Positions 55,599 to 64,000 of a stretch of DNA of 64,000 nt are shown here, one piece after another. This DNA is from Rhodococcus ruber (GTDB lineage: Bacteria; Actinomycetota; Actinomycetes; Mycobacteriales; Mycobacteriaceae): NCBI RefSeq assembly GCF_027270735.1, contig NZ_JAPWIJ010000011.1, positions 52,415 to 116,414 on the forward strand. Reading direction: 5' to 3'. A program made the translations under genes and the position numbers. Position 1 is the first letter of the stretch. The number at the start of each line of letters is the position of its first letter. The notes beneath the pieces are model-generated. The model ran no database searches. It worked only from the letters and a program-made list of their open reading frames with translations, and was not told the DNA's origin.

Positions 55599-57059
55599 TC
55601 AAGAACGCAGCGTGATGCCGTAACGGTCTCTTTTGCGGTAGATGGTCGCGCGGCTCATGCCCAGCTCCTCCGCCGCCTCGCTCATCGTGATGCCGGGGCG
55701 AGTGAGTACGCGGATCATCTCGTCGCGCTCGAACGTCTCGATGCGGGTGAGCCGGTGGGTGGTGTGTGAGAGCACCTCCGGCGGTAAGTGTTCGACGCCG
55801 ATGACGTCGGCGCGAACAGCGGCGTGGTGCATCACCGTCGCTACTTCCGCCACGTTGCCCGGCCAGGCGTATTCACGCAGTGCTCGCTCGGCCGCGCCGG
55901 TCAGCGTGACGGCCCGGCCACGTACTCGTCCTGCCAGGTGCAGCGCGAGCGGCGCGATGTCGTCGGGTCGATGCCGAAGTGCGGGCAATTCGACGACCGT
56001 GCGCAGCAATCCCGCGAGTGCATGCGGAACGTCGTCGTAGTTGGATGCCGTCACGGTCACCGGCACGCCTGCTCCCGCCCGGCGCAGAAGCTCGGCCAAC
56101 GTGTCCGCAGCGCGGGCGGGCAGCCTGTCGACGTCACGAATGACCACTGCGGTATCGGGTTTCGGCAATTCGGGCGTCCACAGGTCGAGCCAAGATTCGG
56201 CGTCACGGGCAGCCGGTGCACCGGCACTGAGGATCCGGCCACGGGGCCGCGATGCCCGCAGCGCTCGGGCCAGGACGGTGGCTCGACCCGATCCTGCCTC
56301 GCCGACCATCAATACCGAACCATGATCGGCCAGAGCCGATCTCGCGGTGCCGAACGCGGTGCGCCACGCCGGCGAAAGGTCGTCGACGATGCCGGATCCC
56401 GCACCGCTGTGCGCAGTCTCGACCCGGAACACCTCACCGCGCGGGGCCGGCCGAGGCTGCTGGCCCTGCGATCGCGCAAGCATCATCGCCGAGGTGTTCC
56501 CGGCCGCCGATTGAGCAAGGGCCAGAAGCAGATCCGACGACGACTGCGACCACGTCGTGAGATTGACGCACCCCTCGACCCGGCCGGTCAGTGGATCGAG
56601 GACCGGCGCGGCCGCGCAGGTGTACCCGGCCAGGGACAGTGAATAGTGCTCGTCGGCTCTGACCACCGCGGGCACCCGATCCGCGAGCGCCAGCGCGAGT
56701 CCGTTGGTCCCCGTCTGGTCCTCGGCATACGAGAACCCGGGTGCCAGATGGACGCGATCGAGTGCGGCGAGGAGTTCGCGGTCGGCGCTCACCCGATCCA
56801 GTACGAGACCGTCGGCGTCGGTCAGCATCATCGACACCGGCTCGTTCGCCAACGTGTCACGCAGACCGTCGAGCACTTCCCTGCCGCACCGGTAGAACAG
56901 GGATTCGCCGTCGTAGGTTCCCGAGAACACGGGAGCAACCTCGTCCAGCGAGACGCCGTACCGCTGACTGCGGTGCCAGGATGCGAGAAGACGGTGCGAG
57001 ACGGCAGCGAGGGGCTCCGAGTGGAGTCGGGCTCGCGCGAGGCCCTCCGATTCAGCCAT
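55599..57059 (-). CDS. AcoR/MimR-like GAF-AAA-Fis activator lacking the sigma-54 motif
   Basis: A 486-residue regulator. N-terminal region and GAF-like domain (about 1-190; FSYAEDQTGTNGLALALADR), degenerate AAA+ domain (about 240-410; Walker A-like VGEAGSGRATVLARAL, Walker B-like AVVIRDVDRLP) and C-terminal Fis helix-turn-helix (MSEAAEELGMSRATIYRKRD). The GAFTGA loop needed to contact sigma-54 is absent, consistent with an actinomycete without sigma-54. The ATG at 57059 is preferred over the earlier open frame. It faces an operon of amidohydrolase, DUF59 and alcohol dehydrogenase, like MimR next to propane monooxygenase genes. Confidence 0.82.
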   Translation of the reverse strand: MAESEGLARARLHSEPLAAVSHRLLASWHRSQRYGVSLDEVAPVFSGTYDGESLFYRCGREVLDGLRDTLANEPVSMMLTDADGLVLDRVSADRELLAALDRVHLAPGFSYAEDQTGTNGLALALADRVPAVVRADEHYSLSLAGYTCAAAPVLDPLTGRVEGCVNLTTWSQSSSDLLLALAQSAAGNTSAMMLARSQGQQPRPAPRGEVFRVETAHSGAGSGIVDDLSPAWRTAFGTARSALADHGSVLMVGEAGSGRATVLARALRASRPRGRILSAGAPAARDAESWLDLWTPELPKPDTAVVIRDVDRLPARAADTLAELLRRAGAGVPVTVTASNYDDVPHALAGLLRTVVELPALRHRPDDIAPLALHLAGRVRGRAVTLTGAAERALREYAWPGNVAEVATVMHHAAVRADVIGVEHLPPEVLSHTTHRLTRIETFERDEMIRVLTRPGITMSEAAEELGMSRATIYRKRDRYGITLRS

Positions 57060-57211
57060 GTGACCCACGTTACATTCGCAGGTCGCAATACCGATCTTTC
57101 GATCGTCTCGAATTGAGACAGCGAGAGGCTCTCGAGGCGGCCCCACCGCCTTACCGTCGTGCACAGGCAAACATGACCCATGTCACGAACCGCACTTTGG
57201 GAGGCTCACGC

Positions 57212-58255
57212 ATGTACACGAAAAACGGCGAAAACTTCTTCATCGTCGACGCCCACGTCGCCCTGTGGGACGCGCGGCAGGAGAACCAACGCAACATCCA
57301 CGGCAAGCAGTTCATCGACTGTTTCTACGACTATCACCGCAACCTTTCCCCCGAGAGCGAGCTGTGGACGTACGACGAGTACCTCTACCAGGGTGGCGAG
57401 CGGCTGATACACGACCTGTTCGACATCGGATACGTCGATCACGCGATCTTCCAGCCGGCGCACCTCGGGGAGTTCTACAAGACCGGGTTCGGGCAAACGG
57501 AGGAAGCGTCGGCACTTGCCGCCGCACATCCGGACAAACTGACCTACAACCACCACTTCGACCCGCGTAACGGCGAGCGTGGCCTCGACCAACTGCGTGC
57601 CGACGCGGAACGCTTCGGGCTGAAGGGCGTCAAGCTCTACACCGCCGAGTGGCACGGCGACTCCCGCGGCTACAAGCTCGACGACGACTGGACGCGGCGC
57701 TACCTCGAAGTGTGCCGCGAGGTCGGCATCAAGAACATCCACGTGCACAAGGGGCCGACCATCCGTCCGCTCGATCGCGATGCATTCGACGTCGCCGATG
57801 TCGATCACGTGGCCACCGACTTCACCGATCTGAACTTCGTCGTCGAACATTGCGGACTGCCCCGGCTCGAGGATTTCTGCTGGATCGCCACCCAGGAGCC
57901 CAACGTGTATGCCGGCCTCGCCGTGGCCATTCCGTTCATGCACACGCGCCCGAAGTACTTCGGTCAGATCATGGGTGAACTGCTGTACTGGCTCGGCGAG
58001 GACCGCATCTTCTTCTCTTCCGACTACGCGCTGTGGACACCCAAGTGGTTGGTCGAGGGATTCGTCGACTTCCAGATCCACGAGTCCCTCGACGAATACG
58101 CGCCCATCACGCTCGAGCAGAAGAAGAAGGTGCTCGGACTCAACGCCGCCAAGCTCTACGACATCCCGGTGCCCGCCGAGCTGCAGCTGCCCGACGCCGA
58201 CGAGACCGAGACCGGTCCTCGTCAGCCCGAACGCGCCGACCTCGCGGCGGTGTGA
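57212..58255 (+). CDS. Amidohydrolase family protein (propane-monooxygenase-cluster type)
   Basis: A 347-residue TIM-barrel amidohydrolase of the amidohydrolase-2 class. The N-terminal IVDAHVALWDARQENQRNIH provides the first metal site in altered form (DAHVALWD for HxH). HKGPTIRPLDRDAFD, VVEHCGLPRLEDF and FFSSDYALWTP give later ligands. GGGAGG is eight bases before the ATG. Homologues follow prm/mim genes in Rhodococcus and Mycobacterium, where they may assist metal insertion or product turnover (unproven). Confidence 0.85.
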   Translation: MYTKNGENFFIVDAHVALWDARQENQRNIHGKQFIDCFYDYHRNLSPESELWTYDEYLYQGGERLIHDLFDIGYVDHAIFQPAHLGEFYKTGFGQTEEASALAAAHPDKLTYNHHFDPRNGERGLDQLRADAERFGLKGVKLYTAEWHGDSRGYKLDDDWTRRYLEVCREVGIKNIHVHKGPTIRPLDRDAFDVADVDHVATDFTDLNFVVEHCGLPRLEDFCWIATQEPNVYAGLAVAIPFMHTRPKYFGQIMGELLYWLGEDRIFFSSDYALWTPKWLVEGFVDFQIHESLDEYAPITLEQKKKVLGLNAAKLYDIPVPAELQLPDADETETGPRQPERADLAAV

Positions 58256-58256
58256 G

Positions 58257-59036
58257 ATGACGACCGCTACGTCTACCAGGAAGGACGAGGCGTACACCGC
58301 CCTCGGAGTCGTCCTGGATCCCGAATTGGACGAGCCCATCACCGATCTCGGCTTCGTCCGATCCCTCGAGGTCGACGACGGCACAGTGCACGTTCATCTT
58401 CGACTGCCGACGTCGTTCTGTTCGCCGAACTTCGCGTACCTGATGGCGGGAGACTCCAAGGACGTGCTGACGGCGTTGCCGTGGACCGAGCACGTTCTCG
58501 TCGAACTGGACGATCACCACGACTCGGACAAGATCAACGCCGGCCTCGCCGCCGACGCAGGTTACCGAGGCACTTTCGGGCACGAGGCCGAGGAGGACCT
58601 CGAGGAACTACGAGCGACGTTCCGACGCAAGGCATATGTGGCGGCGATGGAACGGTCGCTCATGGCATGGTTGCGTGCCAATCCCGACTCGACCGAAAAT
58701 GACTTGGCTGCAGTGGTTCTCGGAGATCTAGCGGACGATCGCACCTCGACCGCGCTGCTTCGCCGACGTGAGGCACTCGGGCTGAGGGTCGACCCGGCCG
58801 CTCCGGCTCTGGTCGATCACACCGGACGCCCGCACACCGGAGATCTGACGATGGTGATGCGGCGCGCCCGCGCCACCCGCGTCTCGATCGACGGCAACGC
58901 GCACTTCTGTCGTGGATTGCTGCAGACCCGCTACCCGGGGTCGGAGGAGCAGCAAGTACCTCGGATGGAAGGCGCGTTCATCCCCCTCACCACCCTCACC
59001 GTCCAGCACGGCACTACACAGGAGCAGTCACGATGA
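58257..59036 (+). CDS. DUF59 / MIP18-type iron-sulfur assembly factor with C-terminal extension
   Basis: A 259-residue protein. Residues 10-90 are a DUF59 domain (ALGVVLDPELDEPITDLGFV, LPTSFCSPNFAYLMAGD). The remaining 170 residues (EDLEELRATFRRKAYVAAME) are helical and not recognised, but such a fusion occurs in propane-monooxygenase clusters. It begins one base after the amidohydrolase stop and overlaps the alcohol dehydrogenase by ATGA. It likely assists metal or Fe-S assembly of a partner enzyme. Confidence 0.8.
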   Translation: MTTATSTRKDEAYTALGVVLDPELDEPITDLGFVRSLEVDDGTVHVHLRLPTSFCSPNFAYLMAGDSKDVLTALPWTEHVLVELDDHHDSDKINAGLAADAGYRGTFGHEAEEDLEELRATFRRKAYVAAMERSLMAWLRANPDSTENDLAAVVLGDLADDRTSTALLRRREALGLRVDPAAPALVDHTGRPHTGDLTMVMRRARATRVSIDGNAHFCRGLLQTRYPGSEEQQVPRMEGAFIPLTTLTVQHGTTQEQSR

Positions 59037-60067
59037 GCACGATGCGCGCAGTCCAGGTGGTCGGGTACCACAAGAATCTGGAGATGACCGAGGTTCCGAT
59101 TCCGGAAGTACAGGGCCCGCTCGACGTCATCGTCAAGATCGGCGGGGCCGGCGTGTGCCGCACCGATCTGCACATCCTCGAAGGCCAATGGGCCGAAAAG
59201 TCCGGCGTCACACTGCCGTACACGATCGGGCACGAGAATGCCGGGTGGGTCCATGCCGTCGGCTCGGCCGTCACCAACGTGCGCGAGGGCGACAAGGTGA
59301 TCCTGCATCCACTGGTGACGTGCGGGTTGTGCCGCGCCTGCCGATCCGGAGACGATGTCCATTGCGAGACGAGCGATTTCCCCGGCATCGACACCAACGG
59401 CGGGTACGCGGATTATCTGCGGACCAACGCCAGGACAGTCGTGAAGATCGACGATTCACTCGAACCGTCCGCCGTAGCCGCACTGGCCGATGCCGGCCTG
59501 ACGGCCTATCACGCGGCCGCGAAGGCGGCCAGGCGACTGACACCGCGAGACAAGTGCGTCGTCATCGGAGCAGGCGGTTTGGGCCACATCGGCATTCAGG
59601 TGCTCGAGGCGCTGTCCCCGGCCGAGTTGATCGTCATCGACCGCAATGCCGATGCCGTGAAGCTGGCGCTCACCCTGGGCGCAGATCACGCGGTGGTCGC
59701 CGACGGCAGTCAGGTCGATCAGGTCATGGAACTCACCCGCGGCTTCGGGGCCGAGGTGGTACTCGACTTCGTCGGCGAGAACGGCTCCACCGCAGAAGGA
59801 TTGGCGATGACCAGGCGGGCCGGTGACTATCACGTCATCGGGTACGGCGAGAACGTCGACGTGCCGACCATCGACCTGGTCTCGGCGGAGAAGAACATCG
59901 TCGGCAATCTCGTCGGGTCCTACAACGACCTGTGCGATCTGATGTCCCTCGCCGCACGCGGTGCCGTCAACCTGCACACGCAGACCTACGCACTGGACGA
60001 CTTTCAGAGTGCGATCGACGACCTCGACAACGGACGGGTTCGCGGACGCGCGATTCTCGTACCGTGA
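59033..60067 (+). CDS. Zinc-dependent alcohol dehydrogenase
   Basis: A 344-residue medium-chain dehydrogenase. Catalytic zinc: Cys42 in GAGVCRTDLHI and His67 in TIGHENAGWV. Structural zinc: the four Cys in HPLVTCGLCRACRSGDDVHC. NAD-binding motif VVIGAGGLGHIGIQVLEAL. It resembles the NAD-dependent dehydrogenases of propane catabolism that oxidise propanol or similar secondary alcohols. It is third in the operon after DUF59. Confidence 0.87.
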   Translation: MSTMRAVQVVGYHKNLEMTEVPIPEVQGPLDVIVKIGGAGVCRTDLHILEGQWAEKSGVTLPYTIGHENAGWVHAVGSAVTNVREGDKVILHPLVTCGLCRACRSGDDVHCETSDFPGIDTNGGYADYLRTNARTVVKIDDSLEPSAVAALADAGLTAYHAAAKAARRLTPRDKCVVIGAGGLGHIGIQVLEALSPAELIVIDRNADAVKLALTLGADHAVVADGSQVDQVMELTRGFGAEVVLDFVGENGSTAEGLAMTRRAGDYHVIGYGENVDVPTIDLVSAEKNIVGNLVGSYNDLCDLMSLAARGAVNLHTQTYALDDFQSAIDDLDNGRVRGRAILVP

Positions 60068-60113
60068 AACCGGGTAGTACCCACCAGCATCACACCGACT
60101 AGAAGGAGCAACG

Positions 60114-60437
60114 TTGATCTTCATCACCGCCAAGTTCAAGGTCAAGCCTGAGCACGCCGACAACTGGCCCGAGATCTCACGCGATTTCACCGAAGCGTGC
60201 CAGGCCGAAGAAGGATGTCTCTGGTACTTCTGGTCGCGTACCCTCGACGACCCGACCGAGTACGTCCTGGTGGAGGCGTTCAAGGATCCCGATGCCGGTG
60301 CGACGCACGTGAACTCGGATCACTTCGAGCAGGCCCAGAAGGATCTCCCGCCGTACCTGCAGGAGACGCCGAAGATCATCAGCCAAGAGGTGGACGGCAC
60401 CGACTGGAACGAACTGGGCGAGCTCGCGGTCGACTAG
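60114..60437 (+). CDS. Antibiotic-biosynthesis-monooxygenase (ABM) domain protein
   Basis: A 107-residue YgiN-like protein: FITAKFKVKPEHADNWPEIS, CLWYFWSRTLDDPTEYVLVE and HVNSDHFEQAQKDLPPYLQE. ABM proteins form dimeric ferredoxin-like barrels and oxidise quinols or degrade haem. TTG start with AGAAGGAG at ten bases. It lies 46 bases after the alcohol dehydrogenase and is probably the last gene of that operon. Confidence 0.82.
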   Translation: MIFITAKFKVKPEHADNWPEISRDFTEACQAEEGCLWYFWSRTLDDPTEYVLVEAFKDPDAGATHVNSDHFEQAQKDLPPYLQETPKIISQEVDGTDWNELGELAVD

Positions 60438-60446
60438 TTCGTTCAG

Positions 60447-61349
60447 CTAGGGCCGTTGACGATCCCGGACCACCTGGCCCAGCGTCACGATGGCGTCGGC
60501 GAACTGCCCGGGCAACTCCTGAGGCGGGTTGTGGCCGCAATCGACCTGACGAACATCGATCAGATCGGTGAAGTGCGACGCGTGGTCCGGGCTGCCGTAC
60601 AGCGAGGCGACGGTGTCCTCGGGCGGATCGATCACGACCGTGGGCACCGTGATCCTCGGCTGCTGTGTCAGCAATTCTTGCGTTTCTGCATAGGCGGCGT
60701 CCCCGCCCTCGACGCCGTATCGGTGCCGGTAGGAATGCACGGTCACGTCCACGAAGTCGGGGTTGTCGAAAGAGGGTGCAGTGGCTGCGAATTCGGAGTC
60801 ACCGAACCGCCAGGTAGGCGACCAATCCGTCCACAGCGTCTGTGCGATTTCTGCGCGGTAGGCCGCCAGCCCGGCCCGGCCCCGCTCGGAGTGCAGGTAG
60901 TACTGGTACCAGTACCGCTTCTCGAGGTGTGGCAGCACCGGCGTGGACACAGCGGCAGCGATGTCCTGGACCAGATATCCGGAGACGCTCACCAGGCCCG
61001 ACACCAGCTCCGGCCACAGCGCGGCGACGACGCACGCTGCTCGCCCACCCCAGTCGTAGCCCGCGACGATGGGCTCGTTCAGCTCCAGCGCGATGATCAA
61101 TTCACGGAGGTCGTGGCCGATTGCGGCCTGCTCACCGGAGCGCATCGTGTCCGCGTCAACGAACCGGGTCGGTCCGAAGCCGCGCAGGTACGGCACCACC
61201 ACGTCGTAACCGGACTCGGCGAGCAGCCTGGCGACGTCGTCGTAACTGCGCGGGTCGTACGGAAAACCGTGCAACAACACCACCGAGCGGCCCGCCGGAT
61301 CACCGACGCGGTCGAACGACACATCCAGCACCCCTGCGCGAATCATCAT
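60447..61349 (-). CDS. Epoxide-hydrolase-like alpha/beta hydrolase
   Basis: A 300-residue hydrolase of the haloalkane dehalogenase/epoxide hydrolase group: oxyanion motif LLHGFPYDPRSYDDVARLL, nucleophile Asp in IVAGYDWGGRAACVV and catalytic His in VDCGHNPPQELP. An Asp nucleophile separates it from lipases. Two start codons (61349, 61346) are adjacent. It is convergent with the ABM gene by nine bases. Confidence 0.8.
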   Translation of the reverse strand: MMIRAGVLDVSFDRVGDPAGRSVVLLHGFPYDPRSYDDVARLLAESGYDVVVPYLRGFGPTRFVDADTMRSGEQAAIGHDLRELIIALELNEPIVAGYDWGGRAACVVAALWPELVSGLVSVSGYLVQDIAAAVSTPVLPHLEKRYWYQYYLHSERGRAGLAAYRAEIAQTLWTDWSPTWRFGDSEFAATAPSFDNPDFVDVTVHSYRHRYGVEGGDAAYAETQELLTQQPRITVPTVVIDPPEDTVASLYGSPDHASHFTDLIDVRQVDCGHNPPQELPGQFADAIVTLGQVVRDRQRP

Positions 61350-61379
61350 CGGTCCATGTTCGCATTGTGGGGCCGAGGG

Positions 61380-62168
61380 TCAGCTGCTCAACACGTCCTC
61401 CATACCGGGAGCGAGGACGTCGGACAGGTCGGTCCATGGGACGGTGATCGTGATGAGGCCGATGCCGTAGGAACCCACCTGATAGTCCCCGAAGTGAATG
61501 TTCATCCCCTCCGGTGATGCCGTCCAGTTGCCGAAGTTGGCCACTGTCGGCTCGATGCCCGGGCGCTCGAAGTTCTCGCCTGCCCGGGTGGTCGGCAGAA
61601 TCTCCGCTGCTCGTTCGGACAGCCTGGCCAGACCGGAATCCAGGTCGGTGAAGGCATCGCCGAGAGAGATCGGTTGCGCGGTGTCGGCGTCGATCGTCAC
61701 GGTCGCAAGCAGTGAATTACCGTGCGCTCCGGGCGGAACGGCGATCCAATCGGTGATCTGTTCGGCACTGATCACGCGTCGCCCGACGTAGGTCGCACCC
61801 GTCGAGTAGCCGTCGCTGAGGGCGAAGTCGTATCCGTAGTCGCCGTCGATCTGATCTTGGAGCGCAGCGCGCATCGACTCGTTGAATTCCGCCGTCACGG
61901 CGGGATCCCCACCACTGAGCTGCGGAATGGCGACGTCGTAGGTGGCATGCTCCGTCGATCCGGTGATCCGAGTGCTGCCGACGACGTACGGCTCGACGGC
62001 ATTCGAGGTAGTGGGCGGAGTTGTACTCGTCGGCTCGGCGCTCTCGGCCGTAACCGGTGCAGCGGTGGTCGTCGGCGCTGACACCGACGTGGCGGTTCCC
62101 GAGGTGGAGCAGCCCGCCAGAGCCGCGGTCACTGCGAGTGCAACGGTCATCGAGCCGATACGAGTCAT
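61380..62168 (-). CDS. Secreted lipoprotein, DUF3298/RsiV-like
   Basis: A 262-residue lipoprotein with lipobox Cys20 (AALAGCSTSG) and a Thr/Ser/Pro linker to about residue 55. The folded part (VAIPQLSGGDPAVTAEFNES, GNSLLATVTIDADTAQPISL, FGDYQVGSYGIGLITITVPW) matches the DUF3298-type domain of anti-sigma RsiV and mycobacterial Mpt64. Function unknown; an extracellular sensor or binding role is possible. Monocistronic. Confidence 0.8.
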   Translation of the reverse strand: MTRIGSMTVALAVTAALAGCSTSGTATSVSAPTTTAAPVTAESAEPTSTTPPTTSNAVEPYVVGSTRITGSTEHATYDVAIPQLSGGDPAVTAEFNESMRAALQDQIDGDYGYDFALSDGYSTGATYVGRRVISAEQITDWIAVPPGAHGNSLLATVTIDADTAQPISLGDAFTDLDSGLARLSERAAEILPTTRAGENFERPGIEPTVANFGNWTASPEGMNIHFGDYQVGSYGIGLITITVPWTDLSDVLAPGMEDVLSS

Positions 62169-62287
62169 GACCGACCTTAACCGCGGGCAGCTCGATCGAC
62201 CACGACAAAGCCCGACATGCGAGGCAACTCCGCTGTTAGCGTCGAACAGATCAGGGCATCGACCGGTCCACGCTCGGAGGGAGTTCG

Positions 62288-62641
62288 ATGAGAACGACGA
62301 GCATCATCACCAATCTGCGGGTACCGAACGTCGACGCGGCCAAGTCGTTCTACTCCGAGTTCCTCGGTCTGGCTTCGGAGGAGTTCGATATGGGGTGGGT
62401 CGCGCGGCTGACGTCGCCCGATCGCCCGGTCAGCGTTCAACTGGTGACCGGAGATGTCAGCGCACCGGAGGATTCGGTGCTGTCGGCGCTCACCGACGAT
62501 GTCGACGGCGCGTACGCCGAAGCGCAGAAACTGGGCTACGAGATCGTGTACCCGTTGACCACCGAGCCATGGGGTGTGCGCCGCTTCTTCGTTCGCGCTC
62601 CCGACGGCAATGTCATCAACATCGCGTATCACCGGGACTGA
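62288..62641 (+). CDS. VOC-family (glyoxalase-like) protein
   Basis: A 117-residue vicinal-oxygen-chelate protein: TNLRVPNVDAAKSFYSEFLG, VSVQLVTGDV and GVRRFFVRAPDGNVINIAYH. The last motif holds the usual metal-ligand Glu position as Asn, so it may lack metal or have another role. GGAGGG lies seven bases upstream of the ATG. Monocistronic. Confidence 0.85.
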   Translation: MRTTSIITNLRVPNVDAAKSFYSEFLGLASEEFDMGWVARLTSPDRPVSVQLVTGDVSAPEDSVLSALTDDVDGAYAEAQKLGYEIVYPLTTEPWGVRRFFVRAPDGNVINIAYHRD

Positions 62642-62706
62642 CTGCTTCGGAATCGTGTGCAGCTGACCGCGCTGAGCACGGCTGGTTGCACCCGATTCGA
62701 ACGAAA

Positions 62707-62737
62707 AAGCCCGACCCCGCGGAGCGGAGTCGGGCTT
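62707..62737 (-). terminator. Terminator of groEL
   Basis: AAGCCCGAC and GTCGGGCTT arms, with further pairing toward the loop, followed on the minus strand by a run of five T. It is 20 bases after the groEL stop. Confidence 0.88.
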
Positions 62738-62756
62738 CTTCAGTGCAACAAGGGAC

Positions 62757-64000
<1,244 letters not shown>

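Overview
The window looks like chromosomal DNA from a high-GC, mycolic-acid-containing actinomycete, most likely Rhodococcus or a close relative. This rests on a complete yrbE-mce operon with its Mce-associated protein, a RamB-type regulator, an antigen-85-like mycolyltransferase homologue, a PPK2 kinase flanked by very short porin-like peptides, and a GroEL ending in a GGMGGM tail. Genes are dense, and I find no gene-free stretch longer than 300 bases. I see no rRNA, tRNA, CRISPR array, insertion sequence, prophage or replication origin.

Layout. 1-8.9 kb: the 3' part of a DUF559 protein carrying an in-frame 33-bp tandem repeat, a small membrane protein, RamB, two luciferase-like oxidoreductases, a nitroreductase, an MBL-fold hydrolase, malate:quinone oxidoreductase and a TetR regulator. 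8.9-14.8 kb: a plus-strand operon of aldehyde dehydrogenase, copper amine oxidase, universal stress protein and APC permease (amine uptake and oxidation). 14.8-19.6 kb: two copies of a small membrane-protein locus sharing one 52-bp upstream element, surrounding a TetR-agmatine catabolism unit (aguB-aguA). 19.7-25.3 kb: urtABCDE plus a GntR regulator. 25.3-27.6 kb: an IdeR-box-controlled siderophore-binding lipoprotein, divergent from a CMD protein and a methyltransferase. 27.6-36.1 kb: yrbEAB-mceABCDEF-mas on the minus strand. 36.4-42 kb: lpdA, an S9 peptidase, the mycolyltransferase-like esterase and an alpha/beta hydrolase. 42.1-44.6 kb: four tiny serine-tailed peptides around ppk2 and a PspC protein. 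44.7-48.5 kb: a zwf-family gene, two unknowns, pncA and a MOSC protein. 48.5-53.1 kb: the asparagine-to-fumarate operon aspA-ansP-ansA with a divergent GntR. 53.1-55.6 kb: argG and a LigD-type polymerase. 55.6-60.4 kb: an AcoR-like activator divergent from an amidohydrolase-DUF59-alcohol dehydrogenase-ABM operon that resembles the accessory half of a propane monooxygenase locus without the monooxygenase. 60.4-64 kb: a hydrolase, a lipoprotein, a VOC protein and the 3' part of groEL.

How the genes fit together. Nitrogen scavenging recurs: amine oxidase plus ALDH, agmatine to putrescine, urea or amide uptake, asparagine to aspartate to fumarate, and aspartate into arginine through argG. The cell envelope is the second theme: Mce lipid import, a mycolyltransferase homologue and putative porin peptides.

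The most unusual observations are: (1) the unannotated short peptides next to ppk2 and a mycolyltransferase homologue; (2) a 24-bp dispersed repeat found inside two coding sequences in frame and again just upstream of argG; (3) a duplicated operator in which one copy has lost its regulator gene and keeps only a ten-codon remnant. No database search was possible, so all family names come from motif recognition.
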